Part shown: positions 1-10,622 of the stretch, in pieces | Position numbering within the stretch: the stretch's first letter is position 1 | Layout: every line of letters begins with the position of its first letter | DNA from: Hypoxylon rubiginosum | Lineage: Eukaryota > Ascomycota > Sordariomycetes > Xylariales > Hypoxylaceae | Length of the DNA: 64,000 nt | Assembly (NCBI GenBank): GCA_902806565.1 | Contig: CADCXA010000025.1 | Location: 682,001 to 746,000, forward strand | Direction of reading: 5' to 3' | Notes under the pieces: model-generated | Seen by the model: only the letters and a program-made list of their open reading frames with translations | What the model was told of the DNA's origin: nothing | Database searches by the model: none | Position numbers and translations under genes: made by a program

Positions 1-333
1 GTGCTGCGCACGGCCCACCCGAGGCTGCGCGCCGCGCACCTCCCGCTGCCGGCGGCGCTCGGCCGCGTCGCCCTCGAGACGTACGTCCTGCAGTACCACG
101 CGTGGCTCGGCCGCGACGCCACGGCGCTCCTCGCGCTCGGGCTGGGAGGAGGCGCCGCAAGCTACGGCCGCTGGGGCGCGTACGCGGAGGCGCTGCTGCT
201 CGGCACCACGTTCGTCGGCGTCGCGGCGCTCGCCCACAGCGCCACCGACGTGCTCGCCCGCCGGCTCGAGGTCCGGCGCTTCGTCACGATTGCGCTGGCG
301 CTGTGGCTGGGGAATGTCTTGGGGTCGCGGTGA
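1..333 (+). CDS. Cas1p-like polysaccharide/sialate O-acetyltransferase, C-terminal fragment
   Basis: This is the last 110 residues of a protein whose 5' part lies outside the window; the frame is open from base 1 and stops at TGA 331-333. Residues about 21-37 contain LGRVALETYVLQYHAWL, which matches the motif near the C-terminus of the Cas1p 10-TM acyltransferase family (Cryptococcus CAS1, human CASD1). Two hydrophobic stretches follow, as expected for the last membrane spans. Family members sit in Golgi membranes and O-acetylate glycans. No catalytic N-terminal GDSL-like part can be judged because it is off the window. Codon use is very GC-rich. The family assignment rests on one motif plus the hydrophobic pattern, so it is fairly firm for the family but silent on the substrate. 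Confidence 0.75.
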   Translation: MLRTAHPRLRAAHLPLPAALGRVALETYVLQYHAWLGRDATALLALGLGGGAASYGRWGAYAEALLLGTTFVGVAALAHSATDVLARRLEVRRFVTIALALWLGNVLGSR

Positions 334-907
334 CGGGATGGGATGGGATGGGATTATTAGGGGCTCTGACTGGGTTGGTAGGCGGACTTGGTTTTTCGCT
401 GGCGAGTTCTATGAAAAGGGGGGGTGGGGGCATTGATGGAACTTGGTATATGAGGTACCTATTCGAGCGAGTAGAGTAGGTTTGGCGTGTCGTTTGTTAT
501 ACACAAGGATTGGTGTATGGGTAGGTAGACAGCGACGAATAGCGAGATACCTTGGACATTTTGTCTTAGTTAATGGAGATGTTTTAACCTTGGAAGTCTT
601 TTGGAGTTAATGGCGATGGCTAACCTACCGGGGTCATCTTAAGTTTTTCTATTTCGAATTGTAGACCTACATACGCATAGGTCCATGTGCTGGAATACAG
701 ATGCTTCCTACCCAATGTCGTCTGACACAGACATAGGCACAAGCCTGGCAAAAGCTTCAAGTCATCAATCACAATGCCGCCAATGAACGGGCGTGGATAC
801 TAAGAGGCATCTAACAAACATAACCTCACATAACCGCCAATACGAATATAAAGCCAGGAGGTACGTGTCACCAACAAGACTTCGGCCTGAGCCTGAGCTA
901 CGAGTAA
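334..907. other. Intergenic, no gene seen
   Basis: This is the 3' flank of the Cas1p-like gene and the 5' flank of the tRNA-like gene. It holds a short G-rich run near 419-430 and no credible ORF. Confidence 0.5.
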
Positions 908-1016
908 GGCCCAGTGGTGTAATGGAAACACACCCTAAGACATCTCTGCCTCGACACGATAAAGTCGGGGTAGGGGATCGTGGGGGGAGAAGCAGGTTCG
1001 AATCCTGCCTGGGTTA
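908..1016 (+). tRNA. tRNA-like Pol III gene with a long central insertion; isotype not resolved
   Basis: A 7-bp acceptor stem pairs 908-914 with 1009-1015 (two G-T wobbles). A D arm has stem GTGT/ACAC (917-920 / 928-931) around AATGGAA, and a perfect T arm pairs GCAGG (992-996) with CCTGC (1004-1008) around TTCGAAT. A-box and B-box (GGTTCGAATCC) are both intact, and T-rich tracts follow (from 1021), so Pol III transcription is plausible. The 60 bases between the D and T arms (932-991) are too long for a normal anticodon arm plus variable loop. They either contain an intron of roughly 30 nt or reflect an insertion. CCCTA 933-937 can pair with TAGGG 971-975, but this does not leave a proper T33-anticodon loop, so no anticodon is assigned. 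A degenerate copy is the alternative. Confidence 0.5.
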
Positions 1017-1569
1017 TAGATTTCTCTTTTTCCTCCCCCCTTTTTTCCTCCCCCTTTTTTTTCTCTTTTTTTTCCTGCGCCGGCCTATATACTTTACGGC
1101 ATCCCCTACGTTTACTATGGAAAACGAGGGAACAGGAGGAAGACCCTGCCTCCTTAGGTGTCTATGTACTAAGGCATCTAAGAGATCCAACGAAAGTGTT
1201 CAGCTTTCAAATACTAAGAAGTCGGTGTTGTGTGTTTTTAGAATTCATCGCATTCATTAAAGTCTAGCTAAAAGCAAAGCATCCATAGCTTTCTACGTAA
1301 TGTAGGTTGTATGTTTTGGCTAAGCCAATCCATCCATCAGAACCTCTCTGCTGATGTCTCGCCGATCTTGAGTGGAAGGGAAGCTTGCTAATCCCTTCGC
1401 AAATTATTCATAGCAGTCATATCCTCCTACAGTGCTCGTGTCTCGTTATACATCCGTCGTCTCTCCATGCTTGTGAAAAGAATTTGCAGCAATCTTGCAG
1501 CATTCTTGCGTGTAGGCATCAAAGTCGAAGTGACCTAATCCCTACTTCTTCGTTGAGAGAGAGTATCCC
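1017..1569. other. Intergenic, no gene seen
   Basis: It begins with T/C-rich tracts that could terminate Pol III transcription of the tRNA-like gene. The remainder is the 3' flank of the minus-strand gene ending at 1570. Overlapping short ORFs here have no recognisable content. Confidence 0.5.
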
Positions 1570-2642
1570 TTATTCCTCGTCGTCCTCCTCACGCGGCCGG
1601 GTCACCTTATCTCGCAAGAGACATTCCAACGCGTGTCGTTCGGCGTCGGTTCGTAACTGGCTAGTCGATCTGTTGGCGTGGATGACCTGTACGACTTGGA
1701 TACCACGAAGCGCCATCAATTCCTCGATCCCGAGGGTCTCTGTGAGACAGTTGTGATATCCTTTCTTCGGATGGAAATAACGGCGGAATTCTTGCTCCTT
1801 AGCCGACAAGTACTTTCCTGTCTCTTTGGAAATGATAACCCTCAGCGACTGCAACTCCATCTTGCGCAGGAGTGAGATGCTCGTGTGTGCCGTTGGGCCG
1901 GCCCAGTGGAATTTGATATTACGCACTTCCTTCTTCAGTAGGGGGTTATGCTCTAGATGGTAACCCATCTCGCACGCGCAATGGAAGGAGAATACCTGCA
2001 TGTCACACTTATTAGACAACTTTCCAATGTAGAAGACGAGGCGACGTACAAATCTCTGGTAAAAAACCGTCAGAAACTCCTCTCGCACCTGCTTAGAAGT
2101 TCGGGCCAGGTCGAACTTCAGAACCGCCCATGATCTGTACGGGGAGTGGGGGACGCAAGCGCAACCATCTCTGGTTTTGTCTGCCATCGGAACGACCGAA
2201 GTGACTGCCTTGTTCTTTATGTGACTGTCGATATACAAGTCATAGCACATATGACGGAGTTCCTTCGGAAGCTTCATAAACAGAAAAGACAGAGACTCCA
2301 CGGGTTGGTCTTGTAACCCCATGTCAGCAAGTAACAGACGTTGGCCATCAAAGGGGTTGTGCGCTTACCTCTCATCTTGATCATCTCGCCTAGTGCGGCG
2401 ATAATATCTAAGCAGTGTTTACGCTCGTCGGGTTGGTCGTTCATGATTTGGACGCACTGGAGCAAAGTGTCGATCATGGACGCGCGGCTGTTGGGGGAGA
2501 GGCGGACCTTGCGACCCAGCTCTCCTTCATCGATTCGGCTGGTCTTAAAATCGTCATACGCCTTTAACATTCCCCAGCTATTATCAGAGATCGACAAGCG
2601 ATCCTTGAGGTTAAGCATACGAGACTTAAAATGGACCGACAT
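1570..2642 (-). CDS. Fungal 2EXR/F-box-like hypothetical protein
   Basis: Two exons, 2642-2369 and 2309-1570, are joined by a 59-bp intron (GTAAGC donor, TTGCTGAC branch site, CAAG acceptor). They give 337 residues in frame. Just after the splice junction the protein reads FMKLPKELRHMCYDLYID, the LPxELRxxIYxL signature that opens the 2EXR domain common in Ascomycota, itself related to F-box-type N-termini. The C-terminus is acidic (REEDDEE). Function is unknown; proteins of this type may be substrate adaptors but nothing here proves it. The chosen ATG at 2642 is conservative. The frame is open upstream to about 2706 and there is another coding-like stretch at 2872-2720, so one or more 5' exons may be missing. 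It points toward the tRNA-like gene, and no co-transcribed partner is visible. Confidence 0.6.
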
Positions 2643-3677
2643 GGTGAATACCGAAGCGTTGCCGTACTCGATTGGCTCAGTAGCATCCAAGATTGACGAT
2701 GATTCCTCTGGTACCTATCGGCGGTGGTGTTATAGTATTCACAAACCTTGCAGTCGGCGACAGGGTTACGTGCTGGATCTTCGGATGATCTCCGCCGAAG
2801 GTCTTTCGCTATAGTTTTCCAATCGAACCTATAGCCAATACCAAGATGGTTAGCGACCGACGAGATGCGCACGCATAGCTCGTGTCAAGCGAAGATCAGA
2901 TCGGCGACGTGAGAGCAGGAGGTGAGCCTACTTGGTAGCCGGCGTTTCGCCTATATCTAGTGCGCCAGCAGGGAAGCGCATGAAAGGAGAACAGTGAAGT
3001 ATTGTGATTCTGCAGACAGCCTGGTAGGCTGCTTTGTTTAGGGATGAAATAGGTGAAGTTGGTGATAAAAGGACAAAATGCAGAACGGGTCAAGAGTTAA
3101 GAAATAGACTGAAAACTCACGTTTGAATATCACTTTGGCGAGTGATGATGTAATAGGATCCGATATCCTTATATACGAGCGGCGACAGTAACCAGGCACG
3201 ACGGACGGCGTCGCAGATGGAGTTGTGGGCGAGTGGCGTAGGTGGTTGTAGTCGCATGTACGTACAACGTATTGAAGGTCAGGGAAGATACTAAGAGTTG
3301 ATCTATTTCCCTTCTCTTGTAGCAAGGTCAACGTGAATGAATAAACGATGTGAAGGTCGTTATTCACGACGACGACGACGAGATGGTGGTGTAGGAGGTT
3401 TGGGAGGTTTAGGAGAGAGTTGAGATGTTGTTCCAGCTTGGTGATAAACCAGCAACAGACGCGCCCATATACTGAGCCAGGTTGAAAACACAGGGACAGG
3501 GTCAGGAACAGGGACAACTTAGGTGCAGAGAACAGGGAGTTGGTTAACAGAAAACGAAATTTGGTTGGTCTAAAATCAAACCAAACATCGGATGGGAGGG
3601 GGTTGAAGAAGAAGTGGCGGCGGCGTTGTGTGTTGCTAGGGTTGTAAAAATGAGGACAGAGGACAGGGGCCAGCAAC

Positions 3678-3709
<32 letters not shown>
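3678..3709. repeat. Short tandem repeat, 7-bp unit GTAGGCG
   Basis: Four-plus consecutive copies of GTAGGCG lie in non-coding DNA. Confidence 0.8.
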
Positions 3710-3710
<1 letters not shown>

Positions 3711-3934
3711 GTATAGAAGGGTCTCCTAAGAAACTGTGCTAAAGACGACCTAGAGGGACAACAAGTGGCGTGCAAACGGTACAAAGTAACATACGCCGAT
3801 TCAATAACAAATACGCGTAAAACGGACCGACGCGTTTTTCAAAGTTCACATCTTGAAGGAAGGTACGGCCTTTCAGGGGTGGGACCAGTCACGAACCCGG
3901 CAACGCGATTCCGGTGAGCGCGGTGAGTGAACTT

Positions 3935-3961
3935 AGTACCCCTAGTACCCCTAGTACCCCT
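3935..3961. repeat. Short tandem repeat, 9-bp unit AGTACCCCT x3
   Basis: Three exact copies in non-coding DNA downstream of the membrane-protein gene. Confidence 0.8.
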
Positions 3962-4296
3962 ATAAGGTAGGCATATCCAGGCTGGCGATTACCTGATGGC
4001 CCTGTAGAACCCAATACCTTCTGTAAGTGAATGATATATCCCAGCAAAAGACCCCAGAGGTACAAGGAGGTGTAGATGAATCTTGGGATCGGATAATGCA
4101 ATTTGTAACATTAGCTACCTGGTACCTAGGCAGGTTTATAGAACTCAACTTCTGAGAGCCACTATCACCAGAGCCATACGTCATCCCAAACTCCTAACCC
4201 TGCCATTATTTTCTCCCTGCCCCAACCGATCCATTCATGTCATGGCTGCTACTCTCTACCCAGCTCTACCCAGCTCTGCCCAGCTCTACCCAACTC

Positions 4297-6081
4297 TTAT
4301 CTCGAGATACACTCTCCTCCGAATACACCGGCACAAGCAGACCCTAGCCCAGCGAATGCAACGAGACCCCAAGTTAGAGCCGCAGATTCCCAGTCTAATC
4401 CACCAGCCGGTAGCACGTCGCCCTCCACCAATTCTCTCGTTTCCGATGGGGTGGGCTCGTACGCTTTCTCCTCTTCGGACTGTTTAGTCTTCCTCGGCCG
4501 CCCTCGCTTCCTCCCAGGAGTTACGGGAAACACGATACCCTCCTCGCTGGGGCCGCTCGAGCTCGCAATGCTTCCTACTCTCGACTTGGTCCGTCTTCCA
4601 CTGCGTCTGAGAGTCATCGAATGCTCCGACGCAACGTCGTCGGCGGCCTCCGACTCGGCTTTTATGGAGGTGTTCGATGCGCTCTCGTCGATGGGTTGCT
4701 CAATCTTGCGGCGGAAGTTGTAGACTGGAATTGCCGACTTAATGATGTCTTGGACATCCGTAGCACGAACAGCAGCCCATATGCCTAGACTGAGCGTACA
4801 GAGCAGAGAGTCCCAACCAACAGCCTGAACGGCGGGGTGGTCAGAGAGAGATCCCAAAACCTTGCCTAGCGCTGTAGTGCTGCGTTCCCAAGTGCTGCGT
4901 TCCTTCAAATCCCAGGGGAAGAAGGTACTGTGGCGATGGTAGTGCGAGTTAGGAGTATTATAGACCAGTCCCAAAACGCTGGCTTTGGTCTGTAATACGA
5001 ACGATGCTGCGGAGATTGTCTTGAATACAGCCATGTATGAACTATAGGCGTCATGGGGGTGCGATTGGATAGTACCCCATCTCATCGGAGCGATCGCTGG
5101 TAAGAAAAGGGGTAAGAAAGTCGAGGCTCGAGTAAAAAGCACCACAGTTGAAAACGACGGTGTATTAGCCGCGTATGGGATGAAAAAGATTGATCCATAG
5201 CTCAAGGCTAGTGCGCCCAGGAGTGCGACAGGATGCAGATTCCAATCCTTTGGTTTCGGAGGAAAGAACTTGTTGCGAATCTGGCTCAGCTTTGAGGTGC
5301 GAACTGGCGCAACTGGCAGTTCAAGGTCATCGCCTCCTGACGCCAGCGGCGAAGGTGTTAAGAGGAGAGCGAGGTAGAATAAGTTCTGGGCAAATGACAG
5401 ATTGACAAGGTGTGCTAGAGCTAGAAAGGCCGAGTTCAGGGGGATCTTGCGGCGTCTCCCCTCGATGGACAGTAGCACGCTGAACGCTACCGTCGCGAGG
5501 TCAATCTGCTGACCCCACCAGAAGCGGCGAGCCTTCTCGGCTACAATCTCGAGAGCATCGAAGTAGATTGGTGTATCGCTAAGCCAATGGCCAATGTAGG
5601 CGAAGCTCACCGTACTCGAATCCTCAGGTGCTAGGACAGCTTCCTCGTCAGGGATGAAGCTAGAGTAATATTAGAACTTGTGCTGCTACAATTTTCAAAG
5701 TGAAGAAGAAATGTCCATACAGTTCTGGGTCATCGAGGCCATGCTCATACGCCCAAGTCTTATACGATAGGGAAGCCGAGATCACGGAAGTATAAGTGGC
5801 CAAGGACAATGCTGCTGTCGCCAATGCGAGAAAAGCCGGGATTAATTTCTTGCGCTGTGCAAGGCGCGATCGTGTGTCTTGAGCCGGACCAAGGGACTTA
5901 TATGATGTATAGAGGCTGGCTCCGATAGCATACGTCAAGTAGACGACAGACGTAAGATGGATACCCACGGCAGCTAACGGGACATATCTGAGAGAATGTT
6001 ATTTAGTCGTCTAAGAAAGACTGGTTGAGCGTGGTCTGGATGCGCGTACCTCAGCGGATGTTGAAAGGGCACGGGAGCCAT
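4297..6081 (-). CDS. Polytopic membrane protein with C-terminal AT-hook-like motif
   Basis: Three exons (6081-6050, 5987-5721, 5659-4297) with introns of 62 and 61 bp join in frame to 553 residues starting MAPVPFQHPLR. Hydrophobic segments occur in the N-terminal 100 residues (two spans, for example SVVYLTYAIGASLY and IPAFLALATAALSLATYTSV). More follow at roughly residues 160-350 (ALAHLVNLSFAQNLFYLALL, LLGALALSYGSIFFIPYAA, VVLFTRASTFLPLFLPAI), and a last one is next to the C-terminus. Before that last span, residues about 400-525 form a hydrophilic, acidic/basic tail containing RKRGRPRK (about 483-490), which fits the AT-hook consensus core RGRP. I do not recognise the family. The combination of many membrane spans with a DNA-binding-type motif is odd; the motif may simply be a basic cytosolic or inner-nuclear-membrane tail. 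It is divergent from the ARL3 gene. Confidence 0.75.
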
Positions 6082-7012
6082 CTTGCGCTACTTCGGTGTT
6101 TGAAGCCTGAAGGTATCGGTATCTAAATGATGGATTCCTATAAATGGAGTCGTTGGCGAAGACCCTCAAGGCTTAGAAGGAAGCGCATATGCAGGTCATA
6201 AGGTTCAAGCCGCGTGGCTGGGAACGGGTTGGCGACAGGCTGAGAAAAGGGAGATGTCCGAGGTGTAACGAGATGTTCACGGCAAGGTTGTTATGTTTAG
6301 CATGACGCCATATGTTTGCTGCTATTGGATAAAATCACCAATTGGTCTCACCAGCTCCTGTACAGAGGGTTGAGCGGCAACCTACCCCACCAATTTAAGC
6401 TGACAGCTGCACCAACCCTGACGTTGGCGTTAGCAGGGCTGTTGATTTGGGTACTGGATAATAATAGACCGGGAATAAATAAACAAATAAAATAAAAGGA
6501 AGGAAGGAAAAGGAAAAGAAACCAGGGGGAAACATCGGGAAAATAAAGAAGACACATTCCAAGACAAATGTCTGAGTTAGAAACACTTTATCATTTCATG
6601 TGATAACATTTCTATATAGAAGTGCATATGGGGGTTATATTCAAGATTCCCCTTATCTGCTACCTAAGAGGTATGAAACCGAACCGATTTTCTCTCTACT
6701 AATTAAATATCTAAACAATTAATTATAATTATAGCTAAGGTTTGGTATTGCAGAGACTCGAGTAACAATCATCGAGCTATTGTACCACAGCTTCTACCGA
6801 GAAGTTATCCCATATCGGGTTAGTCACGGGATAGCTACCGGAAATTCCACTTTACGGACTCGTTCCTCTTCATTGGTCAACTAGACATTCGCATCTAAAA
6901 CAACACCTTCAAGCTTCCCTTATCAGCAAGCTCCATAATCCACTCCATCCACTCCCGATTCCTCCCTCTCCCTTTAAGAAAAGGAGAAGAAAAAAGAAAA
7001 AGAAGAAGAAGA
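6082..7012. promoter_or_regulatory. Shared divergent intergenic region of the membrane-protein and ARL3 genes
   Basis: About 930 bp between two divergent start codons. It has an A/T-rich centre (about 6560-6780) and a purine-rich stretch just before the ARL3 ATG. No credible coding region is seen, and specific factor sites cannot be assigned. Confidence 0.5.
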
Positions 7013-7705
7013 ATGTACCACCTAGCCAAGTCGCTATACCTGCTGGCGCGCCGGCAGGAGGAGTACTCGGTGATCCTGCTGGGCCTCGACAACGCGGGCA
7101 AGACGACGTTCCACGAGCAGGCCAAGTCGCTCTTCCTGCCCGAGCACCCGGACCCGAAGCTCAAGACGGTGCCGACCGTGGGCCAGAACGTGTCGACGCT
7201 GACGCTGCCCGACATGTACCTCAAGATCTGGGACGTCGGCGGCCAGCTGAGCCTGCGCCGCCTCTGGCAGAGCTACTACGCCAGCTGCCACGCCATCGTC
7301 TTCATCATCGACAGCACCGACATCGGCGACGGCAACCTCGGCGAGTACGGCAGCGGCGACGACAACGACGCCGCCGCCATCGCCGCCGCCCGCGCCGCCC
7401 ACCACGCCGGCCGCCTCGACGAGTGCCGCCTCGTCCTCGAGGACGTCCTCCAGAACTCCGAGACCGAGGGCGTGCCCCTCCTCATCCTCGCCAACAAGCA
7501 GGACCGCGAAGACTGCGTCGAGGTCGTCCGCATCAAGGAGGGCCTCGTCAAGAAGGTGTTTGAGGGCGAGAAGGCCTCGAGCATCCGCGACTCGAGGGTG
7601 TTGCCCGTCAGCGCCTTAACGGGGACCGGCGTAAGGGAAGCGATCGATTGGGTTAGGTCGAGGGTGAAATGGAATAAGGAGTCGAGGCCGCCGGTAATGC
7701 GGTGA
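7013..7705 (+). CDS. ARL3: Arf-like small GTPase ARL3/ARFRP1
   Basis: A single exon of 230 residues starts MYHLAKSLYLL, as in yeast Arl3p and animal ARFRP1 rather than the MG- start of myristoylated Arfs. G1 is GLDNAGKTT (24-32), the switch-I region PTVGQNV (54-60), G3 WDVGGQ (73-78), G4 NKQD (161-164) and G5 SAL (200-202). It ends with NKESRPPVMR, close to the conserved family tail NKKSRPPIYK. The protein acts at the trans-Golgi, where the family recruits Arl1 and golgins. Two oddities: the usual Glu after GGQ is Leu (GGQLS), and residues about 105-133 carry an Asp/Ala/Gly-rich insertion between G3 and G4 absent from standard Arfs. Codon use is strongly GC-biased. Its 3' end faces the 3' end of RRP45 with 200 bp between. 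Confidence 0.95.
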   Translation: MYHLAKSLYLLARRQEEYSVILLGLDNAGKTTFHEQAKSLFLPEHPDPKLKTVPTVGQNVSTLTLPDMYLKIWDVGGQLSLRRLWQSYYASCHAIVFIIDSTDIGDGNLGEYGSGDDNDAAAIAAARAAHHAGRLDECRLVLEDVLQNSETEGVPLLILANKQDREDCVEVVRIKEGLVKKVFEGEKASSIRDSRVLPVSALTGTGVREAIDWVRSRVKWNKESRPPVMR

Positions 7706-7904
7706 GATGGAGACTCTACATTACACTTGTCTCAATTGTCTCGTTTGATTATTACGGAAGAGCTCGTACTTTGCATTTAGCGACATGGAAACGGCGTTTG
7801 GGGACACGGGTTTTACAATTCGGTGTGACTTCATTCTCGAAGAATGGTTTCTTAGGCCATGGGTATCTTGTTTGGTTATTTATGAGAGGAGCTACATCAT
7901 CCCG

Positions 7905-8849
7905 CTATCTCTCGTTCTCCGCGGACAATTCTGCCAATAGTCCACCTTTGTCCCTCTTCTTGGAGTCCTCGGCTAGCCTGCGATCTAATAACGTCGAAAA
8001 CTCCTTCACCTTGTTGAGGGCGACGCTCGCGCACTGGAGCAGCGCCGCGGCGTCTACAGGTGTGCCGCCCAGCTTTGCGATCTGGCAGATCTCCCCGTGC
8101 TTGTTGAGGCTGATGGTGCAGCTAGATACTCTCAACTGTTCCTCCAAGAGACATGCGTCTAGCAGCGCCATCTCCCCTTCTCCGTAGAAACTGAATGTGA
8201 CGCAAAATGGCGAATGTAGCCAACTCAGCGGAACCGGCTCTCTTTCCGCGGGTGTGTATACGGTCAAATTACCCCCTTCCATGCTGGTATCTGGTTTTCT
8301 AAAGTGGCGTAACGCGGCTACTACCGCAAAGCAAGATCCGTCGATGAGGTTGCCGTCGTGTGAGAGTACGTGTAGATCGACCCTTATAGACCAACACTTT
8401 TGACCCGCGATGAGGCATAGCGACTCGGTGTCTAGGGCATTGGAGCGGCGGACCGTCTTCTCAAGCAATCTCGACAATAGTATTTCGGTCTCCGTTGGTC
8501 GGTTAACTTCGAAGGCGGGCGACGCCATAGGGCTCAGTTCTGTCGTGATGGTGAATATGCCATCGAATGGTCGATCAGAATAGGGCGTGGTGACTTCGGC
8601 TGAGACTTTCGCAAGTATCCTAGTGGTAATGAGGAAGACTGCGATATATGATAGATGCAGATATATAGCTAGGCTATGAACTCACCTCGTCTTTCCTAGC
8701 GTTACGTCTGCGACTCCATACTGGTCTCCGAACTTGAGCTCGAGCTTCCGGAACTGGTCAAAGGCGCGGCCGTCGACGCGCAGGCCCTCTTGTAGTGCCT
8801 GCACTACGAACGCCCGCTCATTGAGTGAAGGCTCGGCCTCTCGAGGCAT
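7905..8849 (-). CDS. RRP45: Exosome complex subunit RRP45 (RNase PH-like)
   Basis: Two exons (8849-8686, 8619-7905) joined by a 66-bp intron (GTGAGT donor) give 292 residues, near the usual length of about 300. The N-terminus MPREAEPSLNERAFVVQALQ and the following GLRVDGRAFDQFRKLELKFG are the typical opening of Rrp45/EXOSC9. The RNase PH core continues with VTLGKTR, VSAEVTTPY and FTITTELSPMASPAFE, and the C-terminal domain follows. Rrp45 is one of six RNase PH-like ring subunits of the nuclear and cytoplasmic exosome, which is catalytically inert in eukaryotes and threads RNA to Rrp44/Rrp6. The gene is divergent from CWC15 across about 330 bp, so two RNA-processing genes share a promoter region. 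Confidence 0.93.
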
Positions 8850-9182
8850 TATCACGGAGAGAAGACAGAAATAATGAATAAGACCCGTGTGCCTCTTTGA
8901 TTTAACTCATTATTCGCGTTGACGGTCAGTGCGGTAGCTCAGCAATGGTATAATGGTGGGGTGTGTACATTTATGACGGGAAAGCTTCAAAATTCAAGGT
9001 CCCGTAAAATTCTGCCGGGCGGTGAACCATTAATCCCTGCTAGATCGGTCCCTTGTGTCCCGATAATAATACAATTGCAACTCTACAACCTTAAAAAAGT
9101 CCAGTGTAACTTACGAACTTGACCTCAGCCTTTGATATTTTAGAGTCTTTATTCACGCCGCTCATTAATAAATCAACCCAGG
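8850..9182. promoter_or_regulatory. Divergent promoter region between RRP45 and CWC15
   Basis: 333 bp separate the two start codons, so core promoter elements of both genes must lie here or in the leaders. A segment near 8931-9010 looks superficially tRNA-like but lacks a B-box. Confidence 0.55.
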
Positions 9183-10068
9183 ATGACTACAGCACACAGA
9201 CCCACGTTCGATCCGGTAAGCTCAGCTCAGCATCCCAACAATGATGTTAGAGACAGTTGCTAATAACTTTATAGGCGCGTGGAAAGGAAGCCCTCCGAGG
9301 ACCAGCCTACCATCAAAGGCTTCTCCCGGCTCATACCCAGCTCAAGTTCAGACAACCAGGCCAAGGAGGAGATGCCGACGAACCCCGCGACCTCCGGACC
9401 GAGCTACTCGCCGCCGAGGCTGCCCACTTCGCCAAGCAGAACGGCGGCGCGCTCCCCGACGCCACTGACTCCAACGAGACCGCGCCTCCTACGAATAGCG
9501 CGGCGAAGCGACCTCTAGAACTGGGTTCGAAGGACGGCGAAGAAGACCCGGATGCGAAACGGTGTCGCATTTTAGAAGAGTCCCGAGACATAGACGCCGA
9601 CTCGGAAGAGGAAGAGGACGATGATGACAGCGAAGAGGATAGCGACGAGGACGAGGACGAAGAAGCGGAGCTGCAACGCGAGTTGGAGAAAATCAGACGC
9701 GAGCGCGCCGAGAAGCGAGAAAAGGAAGAGCGGGAGAAAGCTGCCGCGGAGGAAGAGGAGCGCGAACGAGATATCGCGCTGGGGAATCCGCTGCTGAACC
9801 CGAAGAACTTCAACCTGAAGCGAAGGTACGTCAACCCTCGATGGCGTGATTCGTTAGAGCTATGCTAACTGGGTTATTGCAGATGGGACGACGACGTGGT
9901 GTTCAAGAACCAGGCGAGAGGTACCGAGGACAAGGGCAAGAAAAAGGAGTTCATCAACGTAAGTTATTCAAACCCACTTCTTATGCTGTATTCTAGCGCT
10001 GACGACGCATGTAGGATCTTCTCCGATCAGACTTCCACAAGCGGTTCATGAACAAGTACGTTAGGTGA
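9183..10068 (+). CDS. CWC15: Pre-mRNA-splicing factor CWC15
   Basis: Four exons (9183-9215, 9275-9825, 9883-9958, 10015-10068) join in frame to 237 residues. The first exon is only 11 codons, ending in FDP before a GTAAGC donor. The product starts MTTAHRPTFDPARGKE, as in Cwf15/Cwc15, and has a long acidic stretch (E/D run, about residues 135-160). A basic/acidic helix follows, and the conserved C-terminal block is GNPLLNPKNFNLKRRWDDD then VVFKNQARG, ending DFHKRFMNKYVR. Cwc15 is an intrinsically disordered component of the Prp19-associated complex in the activated spliceosome. The length and both terminal blocks match the family well. A GC-TAACT branch site is visible in the second intron (9862-9869). 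Confidence 0.95.
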
Positions 10069-10622
10069 GATGTACTTTACGCAACGACGATAGCTTTGCT
10101 AGATGGGATACCCCTAATATGAGATTGATTACGACATCCTCTCAACGTGTGTTTGGTAGATGAATGAGCTTCAGGTTAGCACGAGGGAGCGGATAAGAAG
10201 ATGCTCAAGATGCTAGGAGGCAATGCCTGTTTGAGGATGCATTCTTAGTTCACTCCTAGCATATTCTCATTAGATCCAGGCTTAGTGATATAATTGCGGC
10301 CCCTTAAATAGCATCAGGGGGAAAACTATAGCCTCCGCTTATGGAAATCGATAGACTCGGCGCCGTCAGCTTCAGAGCTGATATAAGATAGGTTTAATAA
10401 CTATGTAAAATGAGGTTTATGATCATAATGAGTTTGGTTCATAAGATCAATTTGTATTACGTATTAACGTGAATGTAATAGCCAAATAGTCCCCAAGGCG
10501 CATAGCGACCTCATCATAAGAACTTATATCAGTCTAATTCTAAGGGCAGTTTAACTGCCTACCTATTCAACCGTCCTCAATGCAATTCTAAATAAATCAA
10601 CCAATCGCCCAGAACTAAATCA
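10069..10622. other. Convergent intergenic region between CWC15 and the EBP-like gene
   Basis: A/T-rich 3' flanks of two convergent genes. It should contain both polyadenylation regions; no other gene is seen. Confidence 0.55.

Larger units (their letters stand above)
2643..4296. other. Intergenic or possible 5' exons/leader of the 2EXR-like gene
   Basis: About 1.6 kb with a weak coding-like minus-strand stretch (2872-2720) and a T/C-rich leader-like segment. It also holds two short tandem repeats, listed separately. A 248-codon minus-strand ORF at 3038-3784 is low complexity and was not accepted as a gene. Confidence 0.4.

Noticed and set aside
793..1260. 155-codon plus-strand ORF across the tRNA-like gene
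   Set aside because: It reads through the tRNA arms and T-rich terminator, so the coding frame is accidental.
3038..3784. 248-codon minus-strand ORF
   Set aside because: Composition is that of translated T/C-rich leader DNA, with repeats of Leu, Phe and Pro and no domain. It more likely belongs to non-coding DNA upstream of the 2EXR-like gene.
8931..9010. Possible tRNA between RRP45 and CWC15
   Set aside because: An A-box-like TAGCTCAGCAATGG is present but there is no B-box and no acceptor or T stem.
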